Origin: Palsa-504 sp963787645
GTDB lineage: Bacteria > Actinomycetota > Actinomycetes > Streptosporangiales > Streptosporangiaceae
Assembly: GCA_963787645.1 (NCBI GenBank)
Contig: CAWBDS010000012.1
Span: forward strand, 310,001 to 374,000
Length of the DNA: 64,000 nucleotides
Reading direction: 5' to 3'
Position numbers and translations under genes: made by a program. Positions 8,552 to 16,510 of the stretch are shown here, piece after piece; position 1 is the first letter of the stretch; the number at the start of each line of letters is the position of its first letter. The notes beneath the pieces are model-generated. The model made no database searches and was not told the origin of the DNA. It saw only the letters and a list, made by a program, of their open reading frames with translations.

Positions 8552-9241
8552 TCATGGAAACACCTTAAGGCCGGGGTAGTCTGAGGCCTCGACGGTGAGC
8601 GGCAGCACCGGGGTGCGCCTGCCGGGCGAGTCGCGGGGATGCGGGCCGAGGGTGAGCGTGGCCTGGATTCCCCACTCGCCGGGCGGGATGGCGTAGCCGA
8701 GCCGGATCGTGGAGCTGGCCGTGCCGATCAGCAGCGGGACGCGCTCGGTCTGTCCTGGCTGTATCCGGAAGACGATCAGTGGCAGCGCCTGGGCCCCGGC
8801 GAATCCGCCCACCGTCTCGCCGGAGTGCGGATCGACGACGACCGCGGTGACCTGGCCGTTGGTAGCAATTTGCAGCTCGCGGCCGGTGTGGTTGCCCAGC
8901 AGCAGGCCGTGCCGCAGGCTGTGCCCGGAGCTGACCACGGCCGGACCGTCCAGCTCGGCCGTTACCTCGTCCGGATCCAGCAGTTCCGCGGGCGGACCGG
9001 GGCCCGGCCCGGGCGGCGGCTGCCGTCCCGGCGGGTAGCGGAGAGCCCCGACGGTCAGCTCGACGTCGTCACCGAACTGCCGATGCAGTTCTTCAGCGGT
9101 GGCCGCGGCCCAGGCCGCCAGCCCGATGGTGAACGGCGGCCGCCCTTGGTCCACGTCCAGCTCGGGGAAATGCGTCAAGGCGCCAGGCTGCTGGTCGCGC
9201 ACCCTGGCCAGGACTACCTTGAGCTCATCCCAGACTGCCAC
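8552..9241 (-). CDS. hypothetical protein, likely soluble, beta-rich C-terminus
   Basis: A 229-residue protein of unknown family. It begins with a helical segment (AVWDELKVVLARVRDQQP), contains a Pro/Gly-rich hinge (PGRQPPPGPGPGPPAELL, about residues 72-90), and ends in a beta-sandwich-like half with alternating strands (LLLGNHTGRELQIATNGQV, LPLIVFRIQPGQTERVPLL, TIRLGYAIPPGEWGIQAT). There is no signal peptide or membrane helix. Its 5' end overlaps the 3' end of the gene at 9214-9471 by 28 bases, so they are likely one operon with the DUF1707 genes downstream. Confidence 0.55.
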   Translation of the reverse strand: MAVWDELKVVLARVRDQQPGALTHFPELDVDQGRPPFTIGLAAWAAATAEELHRQFGDDVELTVGALRYPPGRQPPPGPGPGPPAELLDPDEVTAELDGPAVVSSGHSLRHGLLLGNHTGRELQIATNGQVTAVVVDPHSGETVGGFAGAQALPLIVFRIQPGQTERVPLLIGTASSTIRLGYAIPPGEWGIQATLTLGPHPRDSPGRRTPVLPLTVEASDYPGLKVFP

Positions 9242-9471
9242 GCCAGCAGGCTATCCGCGACCAGCCCGCCCAGACCATCTTCTCGGCCCGGGTCCCGCTG
9301 CTCCCGGTCCTCAGCGGCCCCGGCGGCCCCGGCGGTCGCGGCGACCTGGGCCAATGCCGTATGCAGCTTGGCCAGTTCGAGGCACCACTGAGCTCTCGGG
9401 TGGAAGTCGCCGCACGAGATGGCTTCGTCCAGCAGCCTTTCGGCTTCCCGATAATGATCTAGACCATTCAT
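9214..9471 (-). CDS. small helical hypothetical protein
   Basis: An 85-residue protein, helical through the first half (HYREAERLLDEAISCGD, CLELAKLHTALAQVAAT), in the style of a TPR-like half repeat. The second half is a charged, low-complexity tail. It starts MNGLDHYREAERLL, a common start in actinobacterial short proteins. It overlaps the next gene (8552-9241) by 28 bases, which suggests translational coupling. No function can be assigned. Confidence 0.5.
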   Translation of the reverse strand: MNGLDHYREAERLLDEAISCGDFHPRAQWCLELAKLHTALAQVAATAGAAGAAEDREQRDPGREDGLGGLVADSLLAWQSGMSSR

Positions 9472-9602
9472 GCACTTCTCTTTGGTCGTCGTCTCGGTCG
9501 CCCCCGGGGCCGAGGCCGGGGCTTACCTTGACTTAACGCCAGCCAGCGGAAACCGGTTCAGTCAACTACGATCGATCAATGCCGTCCCATTAGGGGAACA
9601 CG

Positions 9603-9752
9603 ATGAGCAACAAGCCACACCTGCGCCCTCATCAGGAAAAACGGCATGCGAGCCCCGCTACCAGGCTGGTCGTGGCGATTCTCATCGTCGCAATCCTCGC
9701 CCTCCTGATCGCCCTAGAAGCGACCGGCCACATCGTATTCCGCGGAAGATAA
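9603..9752 (+). CDS. 49-residue small membrane protein
   Basis: A short frame from the ATG at 9603 with a strong ribosome site AGGGGA eight bases before it. The protein is a basic, polar N-terminus (MSNKPHLRPHQEKRH) followed by one transmembrane helix (LVVAILIVAILALLIALEA) and a short tail GHIVFRGR. The good ribosome site and clean basic-then-hydrophobic pattern support a real gene. Its last 39 bases overlap a helix-turn-helix remnant on the other strand. Function is unknown. It is divergent from the gene starting at 9471. Confidence 0.5.
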   Translation: MSNKPHLRPHQEKRHASPATRLVVAILIVAILALLIALEATGHIVFRGR

Positions 9753-9860
9753 TCTTGTCGCGTTCCCAAGCCTGCGGAGAGTCTCGATGTCGGGCACGCC
9801 GCCACCCAACTCGATGCGCGATAGGGCAGGCTGGCTGATCCCGCCCGCTCTGCTACTTCC
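9714..9860 (-). pseudogene. remnant of a Xre-type helix-turn-helix regulator
   Basis: The minus strand carries the end of a helix-turn-helix domain: SRAGGISQPALSRIELGGG followed by VPDIETLRRLGNATRL. Complete Xre proteins read ...AGISQPALSRIERG...TLETLRRLADAL. The N-terminal first helix is gone and the upstream frame contains a Cys/Gly-rich stretch that does not fit any domain. The C-terminal region stops a few residues after. It is a degraded relic beside the GNAT gene and the HicB relic. Confidence 0.45.
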
Positions 9861-10102
9861 TATTTCCCCGTATGCACGAGGCCTGGGAACGCCCGCCCGA
9901 ACGCCGCCTGCCCCCGGGGACCAAAGCGGCAAACCATGGCACAACCTGCCGACAGCACACTCGAGGAAACCGCAGCAGGCCACCGAACCACATCTCAGGC
10001 CTTGGACACGCCGCAAACGGCCTTATTCTGGACGCCCTGGCAAATCAGGTCTTCCTGGGAAGGGAAGGCCTGCAGATACTCGGCGGTGGCTAGGACGTCC
10101 GG

Positions 10103-10645
10103 TCACAGTTCGTCGTCGAGCAGGGAGAAGACCGCCAGGTCGTGCAGGCCGTCGTCTTCCAGTCCGGCGCGGCGCAGTGTGCCTTCCCGGCGGAAGCCTG
10201 CTTTCTCCGCTACCCGTATCGAGGCTGGGTTGTCTGTGTTCGCCGTCAGCCAGGCTCGCTGGATGCCGGCCTCGGTGAGCGCCCACCTGGCGACCGCGCT
10301 CAGTGCCTCGGTCGCATACCCTTTGCCGCGCTCGCCTTCGCGGACGCCGTAGCCGATCTCCGCCGAGCGGATCTCCCAATCAGCGTGGAACAGGCCGATG
10401 GACCCGACGATCTTGCCAGCGGCGCGGTCCAGCATCATCAGGTGGACACCGGTTCCCTCTAGCTGTGGACGGTTCAGGCTGCCGGCGAGCCACCCTGGCA
10501 CCTCGCTCGGGTCTGACGGCGCACCGGGCGGCAGCGCCTCAGGTGCCGCGGCCAGGGCCTCGCGGACGAGCCCGGTGTCACTGGCACCGTACTGGCGCAG
10601 GTCCAGCCGTTCGCAGCGGATGACCGGAGACGGGAAGAGGCTCAT
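10103..10645 (-). CDS. GNAT-family N-acetyltransferase (RimJ/RimL type)
   Basis: A 180-residue protein with the full GNAT pattern of ribosomal-protein-type acetyltransferases. The N-terminal motif is IRCERLDLRQYGASD; the middle strands are KIVGSIGLFH and AEIGYGV; the acetyl-CoA loop is REGERGKGYATEAL; the last motif is NPASIRVAEKAGFRREGTLR. Such enzymes transfer acetyl from acetyl-CoA to an amine, such as a protein N-terminus or an antibiotic. The specific substrate is unknown. It is a single-gene unit. Confidence 0.85.
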   Translation of the reverse strand: MSLFPSPVIRCERLDLRQYGASDTGLVREALAAAPEALPPGAPSDPSEVPGWLAGSLNRPQLEGTGVHLMMLDRAAGKIVGSIGLFHADWEIRSAEIGYGVREGERGKGYATEALSAVARWALTEAGIQRAWLTANTDNPASIRVAEKAGFRREGTLRRAGLEDDGLHDLAVFSLLDDEL

Positions 10646-10710
10646 GGACGCCCACCGTACCGCCGCGCCGGCCGGGAGGCGTCTGTGCCAGAGGCGGCCT
10701 CGCAGGTGGT

Positions 10711-10851
10711 CTATGCGGCAACGGTGACGACTGCGACGTGGCTCGTGGCCGGCGGGACTGGTTCGCCAGTTAGCCGCAGACCCTCGATGTGAAACTCGAT
10801 GGCCTCGCGCATCTCAGCTTCGCATTCCTCCAGAATTCCGGCGACGGGTAA
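10711..10851 (-). pseudogene. C-terminal remnant of a HicB-family antitoxin
   Basis: The minus strand reads ILEECEAEMREAIEFHIEGL and then TGEPVPPATSHVAVVTVAA before a TAG at 10711-10713. This matches the conserved end of HicB antitoxins (helix REAIEFHLEGL, then GEPVPxPTS). The N-terminal RNase-H-like half is missing and no start codon or HicA toxin is present. It seems to be a leftover of a lost toxin-antitoxin pair. Confidence 0.5.
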
Positions 10852-10922
10852 CCCACGGCGGTGCCGTCGGACACTAACGAGTGTGGGTTGTGTCGCTGGC
10901 TTGCTAGTCCTGGAGGACCGTC

Positions 10923-11951
10923 GTGACGATTGTCCGCATCGTGCTTGCTGATCCCCGGACCGGACGGGTGCCGGAGGGCAGTGCCATGAACGGCCAGCAG
11001 CTCATCGTGCTCGCCGATACGGTGCCTGCCGAGGATGGCGGTCACCGGGCGGTGCCGCTGTGGCTGCGGGTTATCGATGCCAAGTTGCTGTGGGGGCTGC
11101 TGGAGCGGTCTGCCGGGGACGCCGTGATGGCCGGTGTCCTGGAGGAGACAGCGGCCCGGCTGCTGCATGCGGCCGAGGTGGGGGTGACCGCCGTGGACAT
11201 CGAGCCTGCCGGTGAAGATGTGCCGGAGCTGGGCCCGGACACGGCCGCGGCGCGGGTCGGGCTGGCCACGGCCGCCGGAGACCGGCATGTCCGGGTGAGC
11301 GCCGGGTACGGCCTGAAACTGGCCGTCGCGGCCGGGGTGCCGGTCCGGGTGGCCGATGCGGTGATGGACCGGCTCGCGGTCCTGGTCCATGGCGAGGACG
11401 TGCACGCGCCGTTTCTGCTCCCGGCGGCTGACCGAACGCCGGGCCGTACCGGGCCACGGCGGCGTTTCGAGCCGCGGAACATGGCCTTCACCGACGGCCT
11501 GGACTACTGGGAGCTGGCGGGCAGCTTCCTTGATGCCGGCCGGCCGCACTGGCAGGACTATTCCTGCGCCGCCGCAGGCAGGTCGGCTGTCCTGGCCTGC
11601 GCGGTCCCTGAACCCTCCGGTTCGGCCGTCCTGTTCCAGGAGGTTTACGCCGAGGACTACCGGGGCGCCGCGGTCACCTTCCGCGGACAGCTGCGCACCA
11701 CCGGCGTGGCCGGCCACGCCGGGCTGCATCTGGCCGCGGGCCGGCCCGATCAGCCTCCCGGCGCCCTGCTGCGCGACCGCCCCGCCAGCAGCCTGACCGG
11801 CCCCGGCAGCGGCGAGTGGACCCGGCATGAAGTCACGGTGCCCGTCCCCGAGCAGGCCGGCGTCATCCGGTTCGGCATCTCACTGACCGGCCGCGGCCGC
11901 GTCGAGCTCCGCAACCCGGAGCTCACGTCGGCACCGGAAGCTCAGGAGTAA
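10923..11951 (+). CDS. bifunctional nuclease (BFN, DUF151)-like protein with C-terminal jelly-roll-like domain, no sigma domain
   Basis: A 342-residue protein starting GTG. The N-terminal 160 residues resemble a BFN domain: QLIVLADTVPAEDGGHRAVP, then a helix with LLEETAARLLHAAEVGVTAV and a GYGLKLAVAAGVPVRVADAVMDRL segment. The C-terminal half (FEPRNMAFTDGLDYWELAGSF, then beta strands ending GRVELRNPELT) looks like a carbohydrate-binding-type sandwich. The same two domains recur downstream at 12492-13502 after an ECF sigma domain. This copy lacks the sigma part. Catalysis is not established. The two BFN copies share the phrases EPRNMAFTDG and QDYSC, so they are paralogues. Confidence 0.6.
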   Translation: MTIVRIVLADPRTGRVPEGSAMNGQQLIVLADTVPAEDGGHRAVPLWLRVIDAKLLWGLLERSAGDAVMAGVLEETAARLLHAAEVGVTAVDIEPAGEDVPELGPDTAAARVGLATAAGDRHVRVSAGYGLKLAVAAGVPVRVADAVMDRLAVLVHGEDVHAPFLLPAADRTPGRTGPRRRFEPRNMAFTDGLDYWELAGSFLDAGRPHWQDYSCAAAGRSAVLACAVPEPSGSAVLFQEVYAEDYRGAAVTFRGQLRTTGVAGHAGLHLAAGRPDQPPGALLRDRPASSLTGPGSGEWTRHEVTVPVPEQAGVIRFGISLTGRGRVELRNPELTSAPEAQE

Positions 11952-11959
11952 CGCGGCGG

Positions 11960-12492
11960 ATGGACATCCAGGATGGCAACCTGGTCCGGCTGGCCCGCGA
12001 CGGCGATCCGGCAGCGTTCCGGCTGCTGGTCGAACGGTACCTGCCGATGGCGCGCGCCCGCGCGGCCCGGATGTGCCCGCAGCCGGACGACGCCGACGAT
12101 GCCGTGCAGGACGCCTTCCTTCAGGCGTTCATCGCGCTGGACCGGCTGCGCGATCCCAGCCGGTTCGCCGGCTGGCTGGGCGGCATCCTGGTCAACGTCT
12201 GCCGCGCCCAGCGGCGCCGCGCCCCGCTCACCCTGCTTGGCGACTGGCCCGAGAACCTGCACCCGGCCTCGGCCGGCAGCCTGCCGTCGGCTGAGGACCT
12301 GGACCGCGCCGACGCCCTGAGCCGCGCAGTCGCCGGCCTGCCCCCCGGGCAGCGACAGGCCGTCACCCTGTTCTATTACGCCGACCAGCCCGAAAGCCGG
12401 ATCGCCCGGCACTACCGGCGCCGCCAAGGCCAGCCTGCACAAAGCCCGCCGCCGGCTGCGCGAGTACATCACCGCGCACCGCCCCGACCTTA
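11960..12492 (+). pseudogene. ECF sigma-70 domain, frameshifted, fused to the BFN-like gene that follows
   Basis: The frame starts MDIQDGNLVRLARDGDPAAF and shows ECF sigma region 2 (DDADDAVQDAFLQAFIALDRL, FAGWLGGILVNVCRA) and the start of region 4 (LPPGQRQAVTLFYYADQ). The rest of region 4 (GAAKASLHKARRRLREYI) is in another frame. One extra base in the CCC at 12405-12407 explains this. With it removed, the frame runs straight into the BFN-like domain, giving one sigma-BFN protein of about 510 residues. Sigma factors with this C-terminal extension are known in actinomycetes. Whether the frameshift is real, an error or a regulated shift is open. Confidence 0.7.
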
Positions 12493-13502
12493 TGCCCGCC
12501 ACCTCCCGGAGGACCCCCATGACTGCCGTCCGTATCGCGTACGCCGGCCCCTGGCCAGAGCGCCAGCCAGTCGGCCTGGTGGTGCTCGCCGACACGGTGC
12601 CTACCGAAGATGGCGGGTCCCGGGCGCTGCCGGTCCGGCTGCCCGGCCACGGCGTGTTCTGGCGCCTGCTCGCCCGCCCCGGCGGCGCCGAACACCCCGT
12701 CGACGACTCCGGGGAGATGACCGGCCAGCTGCTGCACGCGGCCGGGATCACCGTGACCGCCGTGACCGTCACCGATCTGGGTCCGGGGGTGCCCGCCACA
12801 CGGGTCGACATCGCCGCGCCCGGCGGAACCCGGCAGGTCACCTCCGGCCTGGCCGACGGCCTGGCCCTAGCGGTCATCACCGGCGCGCCGCTGGCCGTCG
12901 ACGACCCGGTGATGGACCGGCTCGCCGAGCATCTCACCGGCCCCGACCTGCTCAGCCCGTTCCGCAGCCGCCAGCTGCCACCTCCACCCGGGAACACGCG
13001 GTTCGAGCCGCGCAATATGGCGTTCACCGACGGCCTGCACCGCTGGCAGCTCGATGGCGCCTTCCTGCGCCAGGTGAGCGGGTCCCACGACCAGGACTAT
13101 TCCTGCATCACCGAAGACGGGCGGGTGATCCTGGCCGCGGCCGTGCCCGGACCCGCCGGATTCGCCGTTCTCAGCCAGGAGATCGAGGCTGAGGACTACC
13201 ACCACCGCACCGTTATCTTCCGCGGTCACCTGCGCGCCACCGACGTCGCCGGCCGAGCCGGACTGGTGCTCCGCGTCCCCCGCCAAGGACAGCTGGGGCA
13301 GCAGCGCCCAGACGGACGAGATCCCTGGCATGATCCCGAGAACTACTTTGCCTTCGTCACCGGAACCGGCGACTGGGCCCAGCATGAGGTCACTGCCCAG
13401 ATCCCGCCCGACGCCAACAACATCATCTTCGGCGTCTTCCTGAACGGAGGCGGCAAGATCGAACTACGCAACCCTCAACTCGAACCAGCAGCCGACGGAT
13501 AA
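12492..13502 (+). CDS. BFN-like / jelly-roll part of the sigma-BFN gene
   Basis: This 336-codon frame carries the BFN-like and beta-sandwich domains, paralogous to the gene at 10923-11951. It has VGLVVLADTVPTEDGGSRALP, GLALAVITGAPLAVDDPVMDRL, FEPRNMAFTDGLHRWQLDGAF and DQDYSC. The sequence before the ATG at 12492 (LREYITAHRPDL) is the end of sigma region 4 in the same frame, so the ATG is probably internal to a larger sigma-BFN protein. If the frameshift upstream is real, this part could be translated alone from 12492 or 12519. Sigma activity in the family is promoter selection; the BFN part's role is not known. Confidence 0.65.
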   Translation: MPATSRRTPMTAVRIAYAGPWPERQPVGLVVLADTVPTEDGGSRALPVRLPGHGVFWRLLARPGGAEHPVDDSGEMTGQLLHAAGITVTAVTVTDLGPGVPATRVDIAAPGGTRQVTSGLADGLALAVITGAPLAVDDPVMDRLAEHLTGPDLLSPFRSRQLPPPPGNTRFEPRNMAFTDGLHRWQLDGAFLRQVSGSHDQDYSCITEDGRVILAAAVPGPAGFAVLSQEIEAEDYHHRTVIFRGHLRATDVAGRAGLVLRVPRQGQLGQQRPDGRDPWHDPENYFAFVTGTGDWAQHEVTAQIPPDANNIIFGVFLNGGGKIELRNPQLEPAADG

Positions 13503-13542
13503 CGGGGATGCGGCGAAGACCAAGCGGGAACTGCGCCGCGTG

Positions 13543-13959
13543 TCACTGAAGCCAAGGATCGATGATCTCGATGCCGGTGCCGTCGAAGTCGGACACGTTG
13601 CGGGTCGCCAATGCGGCGCCTTGTGAGCGGCAGACGGCCGCGATCAGCGCGTCGAAGCCGGTGATTGGTTTCCCGGCCCGCTCCCGGCTGCTGGCGATGA
13701 CCGCGTAATGTTCCGCGGCTGCGGCTTCGAACGGCAGGACCTGGTCTGCGAAGGCGGAGAAGATCTCGTCGGCCGCGGCCAGGAGGGCCTGCTTCCTGCG
13801 TCCGTCCGGCAGCCGGGCGATGCCGTACCGGACCTCGGCGAGCGTGATGACGGTCGTCCGCAGCTCGCGCCTGTCCCGGTCGCGGACCCAGTTCGCGACG
13901 CCAGCCGCGGGTTCCGGGCGCATCAGCTCGGAAACCACGTTCGTGTCGAGAATGATCAT
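13543..13959 (-). CDS. PIN-domain toxin (FitB/VapC-like)
   Basis: A 138-residue PIN ribonuclease. All acidic residues are in place: MIILDTNVVSELMRP at the start, VITLAEVRYGI in the middle, and GFDALIAAVCRSQGAALATRNVSDFDG near the end, with the last Asp in DFDG. It resembles FitB. It overlaps its antitoxin gene by four bases (ATGA at 13956-13959), the standard arrangement. In modules of this type the toxin cleaves RNA and is held by the ribbon-helix-helix antitoxin. Confidence 0.9.
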   Translation of the reverse strand: MIILDTNVVSELMRPEPAAGVANWVRDRDRRELRTTVITLAEVRYGIARLPDGRRKQALLAAADEIFSAFADQVLPFEAAAAEHYAVIASSRERAGKPITGFDALIAAVCRSQGAALATRNVSDFDGTGIEIIDPWLQ

Positions 13960-14201
13960 GCCGGGAATTCCGCGGCGCGCGCCGGTTCCTCACGTCCAGG
14001 CAGGTCCAGGCCGACTCCGCCGAGCGCGCCGAACCGGTCCAGGAGCGTCGTGAACAGCCCGGCGGAGTCCGCGGGCTCGCGGACGGCTTCGGTGAGAATC
14101 GCGCGCACCTCCGCCTCCATCGACCTGCCGTGACGAGCCGCGCGTACCTGCAGTCGCCGTTTTACCGTTTCATCAAGGTTCCGGATATTCAATGCTGCCA
14201 T
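13956..14201 (-). CDS. ribbon-helix-helix antitoxin (FitA/VapB-like)
   Basis: An 81-residue protein starting MAALNIRNLDETVKRRLQVRAA, the ribbon-helix-helix DNA-binding fold of FitA-type antitoxins, then HGRSMEAEVRAILTEAV and a toxin-binding tail rich in acidic and Gly residues. The upstream alternative start at 14210 adds MIA only. It is the first gene of the pair and overlaps the PIN toxin by four bases. The complex usually represses its own promoter, upstream of 14201. Confidence 0.85.
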   Translation of the reverse strand: MAALNIRNLDETVKRRLQVRAARHGRSMEAEVRAILTEAVREPADSAGLFTTLLDRFGALGGVGLDLPGREEPARAAEFPA

Positions 14202-14288
14202 TGCTATCACCCCATGGAACCGATGATATCAAGCATGGTAGCAATTCAAGGCCGACAGCACCAAGCGCCGAAGGCGGCTGATTAGCGA

Positions 14289-15671
14289 TCATCGCCGGGC
14301 GGCGCCGGCCTGGCGCACCGCCCCGGCAGCTTGCCGTGCCGCCGCCAGGATCGGATCCCAGACCGGCGCGAACGGCGGCGCGTACGCCAGGTCCAGAGCG
14401 GTCACGTCTTCGACCGTCATCCGGTTCCACAGCGCCGTCGCGGCCGTGTCGATCCGCTTGGCCGATCCCTCGTAGCCGACGATCTGCACGCCCAGCAGGC
14501 GTCCGGTGCGGCGTTCGGCGATCATCTTGACGGTCATCTGCTGGGTCCCGGGGAAGTAGCCGGCTTTGGTGCCGGACTGCGCGGTGACGGTCACGTACTC
14601 GAACCCGGCGTCGGTGGCGTCGCGCTCGCGCAGCCCGGTGCGGGCGATCTCCAGGTGACACACCTTGCTCACCGCGGTGCCGACCACGCCGGGAAACGTG
14701 GCGTAGGAGCCGGCCAGGCTGTGCCCGATGACCCGGCCCTGCTTGTTGGCGTGGGTGCCGAGCGCCACATGCTGGTACTGGCCCGAGACCAGGTTGAGGA
14801 CTTCCACGCAGTCGCCGCCGGCCCAGATCCGGTCGTGGCCGAGCACCTGCATCTGGGCGTTCGTGCGCAGGCCCCCGTGATCACCCAGCGGCAGCCCGGC
14901 CGCCCGGGCCAGCGCGGTGTTCGGCCGCACCCCGAGGCCGAGGACGACCACATCGGCCGGGATCGGGCCGTCGGCGGTCAGCACCGACCGGATCCGCTGG
15001 TCGTCGCCGGCCTCGAACCCGGTGACGGCGGTACCGGTACGCACGTCGATGCCGATGCCCTCCATGGCCTGGTGGACCGCCGCCCCCATGTCCGGGTCGA
15101 GCGTGGTCATCGGCTGCGCGGCCTGATCGACAATGGTGACCGCGACCCCGCGCCGCACGAGCGCCTCGGCCATCTCCACGCCGATGTAGCCGCCGCCGAC
15201 CACCACGGCCCGCCGCGGCTGGACGCGCTGCAGATCGGCCAGCAGCGCGGCGCCGTCATCCAGGGTCTGCACGCCGAACACCCCGGCGGCGTCCACGCCC
15301 GGCAGCGCCGGTCGCACCGGGACCGCGCCGGTCGCGATGACCAGGGCGTCGAAGCCCTCCCAGGACGACCGCCCGGCGGCCAGGTCGCGGGCCAGCACCC
15401 GGCCGGCGGCCAGGTCGATCTGCTCCACCTCGGTCCGCATCCGCAGGTCGATGCCGTTGCGCCGGTGCTCGTCCGGCGACCGGGCGACCAGCCGCTCCGG
15501 CCCGTCGACATCGCCGGCGACCCAGTACGGGATGCCGCAGGCCGAGTAAGAGCTGTACGCCCCGCGCTCGAACGCGACAATCTCGATCGCGTCGCCCGCG
15601 ATCCGCTTGGCCTGCGCGGCCGCGCTCATCCCGGCCGCGTCCGCCCCGATCACGATGATCCGCTTGGTCAT
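14289..15671 (-). CDS. FAD-dependent pyridine nucleotide-disulfide oxidoreductase (CoA-disulfide reductase / NADH oxidase family)
   Basis: A 460-residue flavoprotein. FAD-binding motif IIVIGADAAGMSAA is at the N-terminus. The redox-active single cysteine is in SYSACGIPYW (Cys45), which defines the CoA-disulfide reductase/NADH oxidase subgroup. The NAD(P)H-binding motif VVVGGGYIGVEMAEAL is near residue 155 and the second FAD motif IWAGGDC is near 285. A dimerisation domain ends it (MTVEDVTALDLAYAPPF). Probable reaction is NAD(P)H-dependent reduction of a disulfide or oxygen. The ATG at 15671 is preferred over 15689 because the family begins MTKRIIVIG. Confidence 0.9.
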   Translation of the reverse strand: MTKRIIVIGADAAGMSAAAQAKRIAGDAIEIVAFERGAYSSYSACGIPYWVAGDVDGPERLVARSPDEHRRNGIDLRMRTEVEQIDLAAGRVLARDLAAGRSSWEGFDALVIATGAVPVRPALPGVDAAGVFGVQTLDDGAALLADLQRVQPRRAVVVGGGYIGVEMAEALVRRGVAVTIVDQAAQPMTTLDPDMGAAVHQAMEGIGIDVRTGTAVTGFEAGDDQRIRSVLTADGPIPADVVVLGLGVRPNTALARAAGLPLGDHGGLRTNAQMQVLGHDRIWAGGDCVEVLNLVSGQYQHVALGTHANKQGRVIGHSLAGSYATFPGVVGTAVSKVCHLEIARTGLRERDATDAGFEYVTVTAQSGTKAGYFPGTQQMTVKMIAERRTGRLLGVQIVGYEGSAKRIDTAATALWNRMTVEDVTALDLAYAPPFAPVWDPILAAARQAAGAVRQAGAARR

Positions 15672-15686
15672 GCCACCAGTACACCC

Positions 15687-15722
15687 CAAAATCTTTCTTC
15701 CGAACGGACCGTGGTGCGCGCG
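15687..15722 (+). repeat. dispersed repeat family I, copy a
   Basis: AT-rich lead followed by CCGAACGGACCGTGGTGCGC. It matches five other copies in the window (25279-25312, 39681-39712, two at 43402-43460, 56078-56112). This copy lies 16 bases upstream of the FAD oxidoreductase start. Confidence 0.8.
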
Positions 15723-15752
15723 TCGTACCCCCGAGCCAGCGGCGCCCGGTGA

Positions 15753-16135
15753 TCAGGCGGCGGCGAGGATGCCGACCCGGCGGGCGGTAGTCAGCTGACC
15801 ATGGGACGTGCCGAGGCAGGAGCCGGTGGTGGGGGCGACGCCTGAGTGGTCGCGGCCGGTCGCGACGGTGACGTAGCCGCTGTCGGTGCGCCGGCCGTTA
15901 CACGGGTCGAAGGCCACGGCCTCGGCCTGCCCGGCCCGCGGGACGATCACCTCCACCCAGGCGTGCGTGCCGCCCTGGCCGAGCAGGTGTCCCGACACAT
16001 ACCGGGCGGGCAGCCCGACCAGGTGGCAGAGCGCGAGCATGACGTGCGCGAAGTCCTGGCAGACGCCGTAGCCGGCGGCCAGCGCCGCTGCGGCCGTGGT
16101 GGTGACCGACGTGGGCCTGGGCGGGCAGTACCGCG
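15753..16135 (-). pseudogene. C-terminal fragment of a transglutaminase-like protein
   Basis: The frame holds the catalytic triad region of transglutaminase-like cysteine proteases: GVCQDFAHVMLAL with the Cys, GGTHAWVEVIVP with the His, and VAFDPCNGRRT with the Asp. It ends in the usual YVTVATGRDHSGVAP block. Complete members have about 270 residues with an N-terminal domain; here similarity stops near 16130. The upstream sequence is occupied by an HxlR-type fragment on the opposite strand. This indicates a deletion or recombination that removed the N-terminal half. Confidence 0.75.
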
Positions 16136-16169
16136 GGCCCGTCGTCGCGGACCAGTCGTCCTGTCCCTG

Positions 16170-16424
16170 CTGAGCCGGGGAGACGACTTCTACGCCCCGG
16201 CCGGCCCGCGGCGCCTGTTCCGGCACGCCGCCGACGGCGGCCCGGTCGACCGGTCTGGCCGGTGCGAGGCCTGCGGCGCGCCGGTCCCCGCGGCGGACAC
16301 CATCATCGCCCCCGGCCCCGGGCTCGAACCGCCAGCCGATGACGACAGCTGGGTCACCACCGCGCTGGCCGGCCCGCACCGGCTGCTGGAACCTTTGCGG
16401 GCGGCCCCCATCGCCGCCGGGTAA
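16170..16424 (+). pseudogene. C-terminal fragment of a HxlR-type transcriptional regulator
   Basis: The plus-strand frame reads LLSRGDDFYAPAGPRRLFRH, then RCEACGAPVPAADTIIAPGPG and a short tail. HxlR-like regulators in actinomycetes often end with an FRHADxG...CPxCGxPVPxxDVxxxPGPG segment. The winged-helix DNA-binding part is missing upstream. The fragment begins where the transglutaminase fragment on the other strand ends, so a single recombination event could have truncated both genes. Confidence 0.5.
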
Positions 16425-16510
16425 CGTTCAAGCACCGTGTAAGCGTCGTCTGCTAGGGAGAAAAGCTGCGGAACCTGCGGCAACTGGCGTGGTCCCTGAT
16501 CCCGGGCGGG

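Noticed and set aside
14331..15752. 473-codon plus-strand frame opposite the FAD oxidoreductase
   Set aside because: Shadow of the real gene; Arg/His/Gly-rich with no motif.
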